From contig NC_051100.1 of NCBI RefSeq assembly GCF_901709675.1, forward strand, positions 10,822,786-10,886,785: DNA of 64,000 nucleotides. The letters run 5' to 3'. Each line of letters starts with the position of its first letter. Positions within the stretch are counted from its first letter, which is position 1. This document shows, piece after piece, positions 43,463 through 53,400 of the stretch. Position numbers and translations under genes: made by a program. This DNA comes from Syngnathus acus (taxonomy: Eukaryota > Chordata > Actinopteri > Syngnathiformes > Syngnathidae). The notes under the pieces were generated by a model. It saw only the letters and a list, made by a program, of their open reading frames with translations. It did no database searches and was not told the origin of the DNA.

Positions 43463-45437
43463 CTGGGATCCAGAGAGAAAGCCGCGAGAAAAGATTAGAG
43501 ACTGAAGTACAGCAGAAAGCTGACAAAGACGTTTTACATGATCAGTAAAGACCAATAGGGTAGGGGTTCTATTTGTCAATCACTATCACTTAAGTCAGCG
43601 TGGCGTGCGTTTACTGACGGTTGACAGCGCACATGTAGTATGTGATAAACGGTTTTAAAGACATGGATGGGTAAAGTGCAATTTGTTACAAGTGACTATC
43701 TGCTTTTTATGACATTACTCTCCACAGTACTTTGTCCAGAATGAACTTGTTTAGAATCATGATCATAAGAGCCTTGCCCTGGTTTTATAACATGGCGGTG
43801 TTCAAAAATATACTATGATGATAAAAACAACATTTACCAATTGGCTGGATGAACTCTAAACTTTCTACAGTAAATGGAAATCAATTCGATCCAGTCAGAC
43901 ATTTATTCTTAGTGCAGAAACAGAACTTGTTGTAAAGTATCTTCTGCCATCTAGCGGGTTTTCTTGTAACTACAGGCTCCCCACGTCAACAGCGTTGTTC
44001 TCATAACTAAATGTTACCGCATTTGGTGACTTGTTGGAAGTGTGATAGAATGACATCCTTGCCTCATTTACATATTTCAGCAGCAGTCATGGTATTCTGC
44101 TCATGTACGTTCCTTTTAAACTTGGCTTTCTCCGCAATACACAAGCAGGCATTTGTAAAAGTAAGAAAGACTTAGAAACCTGCTTGCTGGTTTAGAATTA
44201 GAATTTACAATGCCAATACTGTATAGTTATCTTAATGCTATTTAGAAAAGGTATGTAGTCCAATAATAATAATCACGCGTTGGAAACACGAGGACCGTAA
44301 GTGTGATAGAAGCAATCACATCTTAAACCTGATTTATCTTAGATAAACTTTTCAGAATCGTCTCTTAGTTTTGTTGTTTTAACTGACTATAACGTGGCAA
44401 TGAAGGTATTCATTAATAAATAAGCTCCACTTTTTAAGAAAGCAATTTGCATAAAAAAAACTCCAGACTGTTCAGTATCAAATTATTGCAATGCCAACTT
44501 TGTGTGTGTGTGTGTGTTATAATGTCTGAACGGCTTTGTCACATTATTGGTGTATTTTTGCAGCGTTTGAGTCATCCATATTACTGTCGTAGCAATAAGA
44601 AAACATGTTCCTTAAAGGACCTCAAAGCCTGACCATGTACAATGTTCATGTGGAGGTAAATGACAAACTTGTTTTATATTTTGTGATTGAAGAAACTGAG
44701 CTTTTGTGCCTTTGTCTTCTTCTGAAATTGTGCCTTACCTATAAAACCTGTCAAATGAAACAAACTAACAAAATAGAATGATTTTAAAGATACTTTTAAT
44801 GGATGTCTGGTCTTCTAGACAAAATGGAGAAAATAAATTGCTTTTAAAATGTCAATATTGGATCTCAGTTTTAACTCAGATGGTATATGTATATATACAC
44901 GCACGCACACCAATCCATTCATTATCATCTGCACTTGCACTCATACCTACAGGCCATTTGGGGGTGCTGTTGTGTGTGTGTGTGGGGGGGGGGGGGGGGG
45001 TGCCCAGCATTAGCTCAACATTAAAACATTTCAACGATTGCTTTCATGTGTGCGTTTTTTTCAATTGTTGAGCATTGTGCAATAATGACTCCATCATACT
45101 ACCCTGCACACATGACAGATGCAAGACATTCAGGTTTTCCATGTTTAGCTTCAATCAGATACTCTGCCTTGTACCTACCGTACTTATCTCTACATCATAT
45201 TTGTCTGATTGAGTAAATGTGATAAAGCTCACCGAGCATTACATAGCCATTAAGTCACATGCTGCACAGCGCTGCTTATGAAAGACACACTCCTCTGCTG
45301 TACTTCCTTAAGAACAGTGGGCCTCTTGTGTGTGCATTGCAGTGCGCCTTTGCACTAATCTTCTTTTCAATTTTCACGCTTCAACCTGCAGCTTTTTCAG
45401 CTTGTATTTTGCTTTGTTGAAACCAGTCTGTTATAAA
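43463..45437. other. FAM83H 3' UTR and spacer to ADTRP
   Basis: No further exon is recognised. Possible FAM83H poly(A) signals lie near 44415 and 44832 (AATAAA-type). A (TG)n-G17 tract is at 44970-45000. The 43453-43548 stretch is open in another frame (DFLTGIQRESREKRLETE...), but no splice puts FAM83H into that frame. The ADTRP 5' leader presumably lies just before 45438. Confidence 0.4.
44984..45000 (+). repeat. G17 homopolymer after (TG)n
   Basis: A run of 17 G preceded by a short TG repeat. Such runs are prone to sequencing error, so its true length is uncertain. Confidence 0.9.
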
Positions 45438-46903
45438 ATGACTTCAAGCCTGAAGAGAGTTTACCATATCAGCGTATTCAGCTGGTATGCTTTTGTTGTC
45501 ATGACTTTGGCTGCTAAGGATGGTGAGGAATTACCACCTGGGATCTTTGCGTATGGGGGACCTTGGAAATACCTCACATTTTTGAACTTAGTAAGTACAA
45601 TATTATGTTTGGAGGAGATGACATGTACAGACATATACGGTATCTTACTTGCTGTGTTTCAGATACTCCAAATGTTATTCTTTGGATTGACGGCCGTGAA
45701 CGATCTTCAGCGTGGGAAGAAATCTGTTAGCACACTCAAAAGATTTACAGATCTAATATTCTCTGTCTTTGCCTTCCCTGTAGGCATGGTGAGATATATA
45801 CTTGGAAAACTTTTTTAAAAATGTTACAGAACAAGTCAATACAACTTAAGTCTTTTTTAGTTTGTTGTTCTTCTCTTTTGGACTCTATTTGCCTATGACA
45901 GAGAGTTGGTTTACCCGGCAACAATGGACGCCTTCATCCCTCCTTGGATTAACCATGCTATGGTCTGAAAAATTTGTATTTTCAACACTTTATACATGAT
46001 TAATTCCCTTGTAATGACACATTTCTGACCTGTTTTCTTAGCATACGTTTGTCTTTCCTTTTTTACTTGGAGAATTCCTGGTGCAGCCACATGCCTACCC
46101 ACGAACAAAAAATGCACTGGCCACACTGGGATTAGTGGGTGCGGGTTACCTATTCTGGTAAGGCCCAATCACTATAATACAGACTGAAATGATAAAAAAC
46201 TGAACTGCTGTTGTTGCAGCTTTGTTAATTTTCTGCTTAGGAAGTTTAAGATAGTGTTGTCCAACATCTGGACCATTTTAACTGTGTTTATTTAAAATGA
46301 ACAGATTATGTGTGTGCGTGTGGGTTTTTTTTGTGCATTTTATCAAAGACACAGGTCTTGAGACAAAAAGGCAGCAGCATCTTTTTATGTGCGACAAAAA
46401 TAAATATGACTTCACGTTTTTAATAAAGGCATTCGTGTTCTTTTATTTTGACAGGAAATAAATTGCAAATTTGCAGTTTTAATTCAAAAATTCATTCCTT
46501 TAAAAAAAAAATGTTTATAAATCATTGGGTTGTCCTATTTTCTGTGACGTGATTACAAATTAAATTTTTTGTTAAAAAAACATTTAACAATCCAATGCAG
46601 CTGGTGTTTTAACCGTCATGGCAGCCCACGTGATGTCAAATAATTACTATATTTTTGCCTGTGGGGAAAAAAACGAGTTCGACTGATCTGTGACAGTGAA
46701 ACCTTTTTTCCCTTCCTTCTTACATTCTCTGCAGGATTCTCTGGGTGCACGTCAAAGTGGGGATTTGGGTGTATCCCCTCCTTGGACATTTCAATGCTGT
46801 TGGTCTGTTAGGCTTTTTTTGTTTTAACATGTCTTTGGTGACATTAATCTACCTCCTCGGAGACAAACTCAACAGCTGCATGTGGGGAAAACAACTTCAC
46901 TGA
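45438..46903 (+). CDS. adtrp: ADTRP, androgen-dependent TFPI-regulating protein (AIG1 family)
   Basis: Multi-pass membrane threonine hydrolase of the AIG1/ADTRP family, which cleaves fatty-acid esters of hydroxy fatty acids; ADTRP also raises TFPI activity in endothelium. Exons: 45438-45590, 45663-45788, 45861-45962, 46042-46157, 46735-46903, giving 221 aa (human ADTRP 230). The family catalytic pair is present: T47 in WKYLTFLNL and H128 in NHAMHTFVFP. Other landmarks are [19 protein letters not shown]-x-H-x-x-x-G-x-W-V-Y-P and [10 protein letters not shown] near the C-terminus. About five to six hydrophobic segments are visible. The N-terminus ([16 protein letters not shown]) matches ADTRP better than AIG1. 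A poly(A) signal AATAAA is at 47109-47114. Fish have several paralogues, so the exact paralogue number is not assigned. Confidence 0.9.
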
Positions 46904-47406
46904 CAAAGGAAAAGACAACAGGGCTTTGATCATTTGTGTGTCTTTGTTTTTGTTTCAAAGGCAACAAACATAATTATTTACCATCTGCTAGCCATGATCA
47001 AGACTATTGCAGTGTAAACAGCAAGTTCATAATCTCACTGGAAAGATTTGTGGATCTAGCACTTTCTCTTTACAACAAAACTTTGTACAAAACCTAAAAA
47101 AAAATCTAAATAAAACAAGTTCCAGAGACATCCTTTGTCTGATGTTTCTTGTCAAATCCAATCCTTTTTTTAATTGATAAAACTATGAATTGAAACAGCA
47201 GAAAAAAAACTCTGGTAACTTTCTCTGCACGTCTAACGTCATTGTAAGGCAGTTCATCACGGATTCATCATTTTGGCCTGTGTCGGAAGGAACTCCGGTA
47301 ATTCAAAACACCATTCTAAATAGCCGGAGGTCGTGATCATGCAGTCACTATCTTCACCAACGGGACTTTTGTCGTATTCTTGAATAATCGCGTGCATCTG
47401 TCCATG

Positions 47407-47985
47407 TCATCCGCCTCTGAGATCTCTGTAGCCTTTAAGATGGTGGAGGTAGTTTGGATCTGCATCCACCAGGCCTACTGAAAGGATCCTGGCCAATAAA
47501 TGCAGATCTTCCTCACTCAAGTCCTTCCGTTGACACACAAAAATATCAATTATTGAGTCTCTTATCATATACACCAAGAGTCTTTTTTTTTTTTTTTTTT
47601 TACAAATACTGACCTTGTTGCCGTTCGATTCCAATATCTGTGTTTTTTTAGGTTTATTTCCCTGTTAAAGACAATCAAATTAAAACCTCCGCCATTGAAC
47701 ACATTTAACTGCAGAAAGTTATTTTGCTTGTAGTGTCAGTTTGTGAAAATCAATCAACACTGCAGAACACTATCATCAAGCTCAAGTGATCTAAACAAAA
47801 AGTAAAATCAATTTTAAGGTTCACTTGCCACTGTAAGTCCTTTTGAGAAGCATATAATGATGACGAGAAGGCCCGCAACTGTCTGTTGGTTTGAACCGAA
47901 ATGCTGCGGTCAACATCACAAATGTAAGACCCAATTAGACATCAATAAATGAAATGTTTTGACTTACCCCGAGCAAGTACAGCAT
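47407..47985 (-). CDS. Candidate small secreted peptide gene, unrecognised
   Basis: I do not recognise this protein. Exons, all phase 0: 47968-47985 (ATG at 47985), 47832-47882, 47614-47661, 47407-47523, giving 77 aa. The first two exons encode a classic signal peptide (MLYLLGTVAGLLVIIICF, then SKGLT). A Lys-rich piece (NKPKKTQ) and an acidic/Leu-rich segment (DLSEEDLHLLARILSVGLVD) follow, ending K-G-Y-R-D-L-R-G-G before TGA 47407-47409. Most splice sites are reasonable (GGG|gtaagt, AAG|gtcagt), but the donor after exon 2 (ACA|gtggca) and the acceptor gtcaacggaag are weak. The same frame stays open for 49 codons after the TGA, to 47257. The gene is convergent with ADTRP. It could be a pro-hormone-like peptide, a gene with a recoded TGA, or a degraded gene. 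Confidence 0.35.
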
Positions 47986-48751
47986 TTCTCTTCTTGTTGC
48001 CCTGAATTGTTAAGAAAGAAGTGTCTCCTGCTCTGAGTTGAAAGCACACTATAATGCTTGAACCAAATGGGAGAACCCGCCAGACAGGATCTGTAACGTT
48101 TTCAATTCTTTCTCCCGTGATAGGAATTCACATGCTTTTACGTAGGTGATTACGTAAAATAGGGTGTTGTTTCCATTTAAGTGTCATTGTTGTCCCGCTG
48201 TTATTGTTTTCCTCGTTTCTCAATAGTGGATTGCAGTAAGGAGGAAACTTGACCAATAATTTGACATTTTAAATACAATTGACACCCTGGGGGTGCAATG
48301 TATACGTAATCGAAAATGTGACTCTACATTGTAGATAGGCGTTAATGTTTATGCATATGTTGCCTGTAGTTGGTTGGGAATCAGTTCAGCTTGAACCCAG
48401 CCTGTCACTTTTAAGTTATTAACTTAATGACATCCTAGGAACATTTTTGCAGCTGCTTCTATGTTGCATATACACTGTCCATAACTTTACACAACTACAG
48501 TAAAGCTCACTGTTTTCAATATGCACTGTGGTTAGTATAGCTACTGTGATCCATCCATCGATACGTCCTAAATGTGACATGTGATCTACATTTTTTGCCA
48601 ACTTAAGGGTATATTTTCTAATATTAAGCCGTGCCGAGCTCCAATTTGGAAGCTGAAAATACTGAGAGCCACTAAAACCTCAAAGCACCAATCTGAACAA
48701 CGTGATGGTTCAATAATTCCCCGAAAGGTAGTTTCATTACCATAAACCAAG

Positions 48752-48816
48752 AGTGTGTGTGTACGTGTTTGTGTGAGTGTACGTGTGTGCGTGCGTGCGT
48801 GCACGCGCGCGCATGC
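48752..48816 (+). repeat. Alternating purine-pyrimidine tract (GT/GC), Z-DNA prone
   Basis: About 65 bases of nearly perfect R-Y alternation, starting as (GT)n and becoming (GC)n (gtgcacgcgcgcgcatgc). It lies 25 bases upstream of an NRF1-like palindrome and in the HERC4 upstream region. Confidence 0.8.
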
Positions 48817-48841
48817 AAAATGTGTTAAAGCGCACTAAACA

Positions 48842-49297
48842 GCGCATGCGCAGCTCGCCGTGAACGTTGTCGACGCTTCGCGATATTTCTTCCCCATTGT
48901 GAATAAAGATAACGTCAGTAACGGAACTACCGCGAGTTTACCTTCAAATTAAAGGTACAAACGTTTGCGCTCGACAATACGAGCAGCAACAAAAACAGCA
49001 CGAAAATAACAAATACAAACTTCAGTCATTCCTATTGATTTATGAATATCGGTTAGACGCGCAATAGATCATGCCTAGCCAATAAAGACATCGACATGAT
49101 GATTTTTGTAAACCAAGTATAATCGACAATGCAAGTTGTTAAATATGAACAACTTGACGTGTTGTAGTCCCCCCCAGCACGCTCGTAACAGCAGTTGTTG
49201 ACAGATAAGGAAGGGTATGTGGAGTGGAGTGGAGCGGTGGAGCAACTGTGACAACGTGAGCTCCACAACAATAGCGTCATTCGCGCAGTCTACATCG
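48842..49297 (+). promoter_or_regulatory. HERC4 promoter region and putative non-coding exon
   Basis: GCGCATGCGCA at 48842-48852 fits the NRF1 consensus, typical of housekeeping promoters. CG-rich sequence follows to about 48950. A non-coding exon can end at 49297 (tacatcg|gtaaga) and splice to the acceptor at 50396-50397 before the ATG exon. An alternative donor is at about 48954 (ttaaag|gtacaa). Transcription starts are inferred. Confidence 0.4.
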
Positions 49298-49830
49298 GTA
49301 AGATTTGCTGTATGCTGCTTTTATCGCCTTTTCACGACAATGCACCCACCACTGGGTATTCCGCTGCTTCCAAAACCGTGCGTGGCAAGCCAAGAGAACG
49401 TACAACTAAACCGTAGCAAGATTGTGTTTAAGCTTAAAAAGCCTTTGGAAACCTCTGCTGTATATATTCTAAATGAAACATTGTGAAGGGGCTAATCTTG
49501 GCTAAGGCTAATAGTCTCGCCATCGTGCTAAGGACGTCAAAGTAAGAAAGCACAGTGGATAAAGATAGCCGTAAAGACAAGCTAGTCGCTATCTTGATTT
49601 TAGCCCTGTGTTGGATTCGTTAGAAAACGCTGACTTCCGTAAATGCGCTTGACCTAATTGCCATAATCTCAATGGCTACAAATTAAATTCATAACAAGCG
49701 TGTTATTTGGTCTGAAGCTGGCGGTGAGAGTTCACTTTAATTTGGGATGTAAACCGGATGTCATACAGTAGTTTTTGTAGTATGACAGCTTGACAAGTGT
49801 ACTTGTTTAAGGGGGATGGAGTAGGCACTA

Positions 49831-50140
49831 GATTAAAGATTAAAGTCCCAATGATCGTCACACACACACACACCTGGGTGTGGTGAAATTTGTCCTCTGC
49901 ATTTAACCCATCCCCGTGTGATTTTAATCCATCCCCTGGGGGAGAGGGGAGCAGTGAGCAGCAGCGGTGCCGCGCTCGGGAATCATTTGGTGATCTAACC
50001 CCCCAATTCCAACCCTTAATGCTGAGTGCCAAGCAGGGAGGCAATGGGTCCCATTTTTATAGTCTTTGGTATGACCCGGCCGGGGTTTGAACCCACAACC
50101 TTCCAGTCTCAGGGCGGACACTGTACCACTAGGCTGGTCG
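49831..50140 (-). repeat. tRNA-derived SINE (family 2)
   Basis: Read on the minus strand: a tRNA-like head cgaccagcctagtggtacag (A box), then gggttcaaacccc (B box), then a body with 'gggttaaatgcagaggaca' and a (GT)n segment, ending 'ggactttaatctttaatc'. This is a common teleost SINE. It sits in the HERC4 leader intron. Confidence 0.75.
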
Positions 50141-50154
50141 ATATATATTGCTAC

Positions 50155-50313
50155 TCATCCCTCGTTTTCTTTGTCCACGCCCACTAGGATGTACAGTATT
50201 TTGCTCAAGGTCACTTTAATATAGTCACCAGGGGCTGAGAATCGGACCAACAACATTCTGTGTGACAGACAACAACTCTACCACCCGAGGCATGCGGCCA
50301 TGCCGGCCCACAT
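50155..50313 (-). repeat. tRNA-derived SINE fragment (family 3)
   Basis: The minus-strand head has 'gggtggtagagttgttg' (A box) and 'ggtccgattctc' (B box), followed by 'gtgaccttgagcaaaatact', the standard body of another teleost tRNA SINE. It is placed directly after the family 2 copy, in the same orientation, and ends about 85 bases before the HERC4 first coding exon. Confidence 0.65.
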
Positions 50314-50435
50314 AGTATAAATGAGTTCATATTTGTGTGAATCTGGGTGATTGGTTTGAGTTTGAAATCATTTCTCTTTTCAATTATTTACACCTAGGCT
50401 CCTGCTGGCTTATTTAGCCACAAGGGAAAACCACA

Positions 50436-53400
50436 ATGCTGTGCTGGGGCAATGCTTCCTATGGCCAGCTTGGTTTGGGGGGCATCGATGAAGAGATAGT
50501 GGTGGAGCCAAGGAATTGTGACTTCTTCCTTGCAAAGCAAGTGCGCGATGTAGGCTGTGGACGCAAGCACACAGCAATCGTGCTGGATGATGGGACAGTA
50601 TACACGTGTGGTTGCAATGATCTCGGTCAACTTGGCCATGAGAAGTCCCGGAAGAAACCAGGTTAATGCTTTTATTTAAAAAAATGTTCATTCTAAGTCA
50701 TTTAGTTCATGGTCCTTTCCTTTTGTGAAATGACTCTATCATTTAATATCTTTTTCCTCTATTAGAACAGGTTGTGGCTCTGGATGCTCAGATCATAATA
50801 GCAGTGTCCTGTGGAGAGTCCCATACACTTGCCTTGAATGACAGCGGGCAAGTTTTCTCATGGGGCCTTGGTTCAGATGGACAGCTGGGCTTAAACAACT
50901 TTGAAGAATGTGTTCGTGTGCCTCGGTGATTTTATGTTATTTTGCTAATATGCTGTCAATGATGAGAAAAAAAGCAAGAATATTTGTTGAACCTTTTTCT
51001 CTCTGATGACGGCAGGAACATCAAGACTTTGACTGATGTTCAAATCACTCAGGTAGCCTGTGGGTACTGGCACTCATTAGCACTTTCAAAAGGTGAAGAT
51101 GGTTCTTAACCATAATCAGCATGACCACAATCTTATTGATATATTTATTTTGTTCCCCCCAGGTAGCCAGGTTTTCTCCTGGGGTCAAAATCGATATGGA
51201 CAGCTCGGCCTAGGAGCGAAGGAACAAAGCATTTCTACCCCTCAAATCATTCAGTCTTTGCAGGGCATTCCTTTTGCTCAGATATCAGCAGGTGGCGCTC
51301 ACAGTTTCACCCTCACGCTCTCAGGAGCTGTGTTTGGTTGGGGCCGGAACAAGTTTGGTCAGCTCGGTGTCAATGACACCAATGGTGAGAGAAGCTATCG
51401 AATATTAATACATGTGAAGCTTTTTTTCCACGATGCATAATACGTTTGGTCTTGACAATAGCTGGCTCTGCATTTTTTTTCCAGACCGGTGTTTTCCAAC
51501 CCTGCTGAAGTCACTTAGATCGCAGAGAGTAATTTTTGTCTCCTGTGGAGAAGATCATACAGCAGCCTTGACTAAGGTAAGGTATATTTTGCAGCTGGTG
51601 TAACATTAAATTCATTATCACAGCTTGGCGGACATATGGAAAGTAAATTAATAGGAAAGTAAATAACTTCACAACAATTGTATGTAGTTTTTTAAAATCA
51701 TACATTTATTGCTGTGTTGTCTTTTAGTTTGACTCTAATATTGTAGTTATTTCTTAGATTTACACTCGAAACTGTCATTACTAAATTCAATAATGTAGTA
51801 ATTGGAAAAGGAAGATACCGCAAGTGTAAACATCTGATTGTAATACTGCTCTACGGTAATTACTATCATCACAATGCAAAGAATAAGTTGAATTATTTAC
51901 TTGTGTGGTTCCTTTTCCTATTAAGACTGTTGCTAACTGTCAATACCATCAATAAAATTCACATGGTTGAACGATGTACTTTATTTTCTTTTATTTAACT
52001 CATTTGTTCATTTCTGCGTGAGAGACTTTAGAACTGGTGTTACTACTTCTACAGGAAGGAGGTGTCTTTACCTTCGGAGCAGGAGGATATGGTCAGCTGG
52101 GGCATAACTCTACAAATCATGAAATCAATCCAAGGAAAGTGTTTGAGCTCATGGGAAATGTAGTCACGCAGATTGCATGTGGAAGGTAAGACTACTCACT
52201 GTTACAAAATCACATGTTTTTTCATATTTATTCAAGATGCCCCCTCCCCCAAATCATTTTGCTCATTAAAGGCAGCACACACTGGCTTTCACACCCTCAT
52301 GCGGAAAGATGGACTCATTTGGTCTTGGTGGGAATGGACAGCTCGGTACACGCTCCAGCTGCAACAGGAAAACTCCGGGCCCTGTCAAGTTTCCCTGGAT
52401 ACACTCTGTTGATTCAGATGATAGTGGTGAGACTCAGTGGAATATGATCAATGAAACTAATAACAAAACTTAATTGGCTAACTCCTTCCGTAAATCGAAA
52501 CATCTGTTTGCTTTCTTCATTTTTTTGCTGCAACATTATTAGGGATCTGCAATTGGGCTCTGTTTTCAAATATGTTTGACAAATTGAGGCTAACGTTCTC
52601 ATGCTTACCCGTCATCTGTCTAAAATGAATTTGGGTGATTAACCGCTTTACTTCCACATTTACAGTCATGAACCAGAACTGTTGTATCAAGAGGATTTAT
52701 GCAGGAGGGGACCAAAGCTTTGCTCACTATTGTACTGCTAACGTAAGTTTCTCTTTTTATTTGATAACAACATACTTGACAGGGGATTTATCCAGTGTAG
52801 CAAATTCGTAATTTTTTTTTGGGGCGGGGATTGATCTTGTAGAGCCTGCAAAATAATGGTAAAGTGGCGACACATGACACCCAGCGAAGAGTTTGTACTT
52901 TGAATGAGGAAACCATACAAAGATGGCTGAACCATACACCCGGAAGACTCCCGCTAGAATTCTCCAAGTAAAGTCCTCTCCTCACAACAGCTGACTGTGT
53001 ATTAACTAATTGTACTAACTAATTGTACATGCTTCAGTCATTTCTTGATTTGAAATCAGCGGGAAATGTCAGTCACACTAATTGTTTTGCTCTTGTGATT
53101 CCCTCAGTGAGATTGACCTGGTGTTCTCAACTGCAAGCTGCCTCAACGGGTCCTTTTTGTCTATGAGGTAAGGAGCCAAAGGAAAGAAAGCACCCTCGTA
53201 GAGTTAATCCTGAGTTTAGGTGTCATAAACTATTCAAGATAAAGATGTGCATAGTTCTCTTGTGATATTATACAGAATTTGCTTTGCCTTTAGATTTTTA
53301 TTTTTCCCGTCAACTAAAAAGTTGTTTCTCTTTCCCTTTTGTCTCAGATTTACTTTTAGGTGAAACAGGTAGCGTTTTTTGAATTGCCACCGGAAGTGCT

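Noticed and set aside
47100-47260. Possible SECIS element for the TGA at 47407
   Set aside because: ATGA motifs are present on the minus strand, but I could not pair them into the required helix with AA loop and GA quartet. No structure program was available.
50410-50691. Minus-strand frames over HERC4 exon 1
   Set aside because: Shadows of the RCC1-repeat coding exon.
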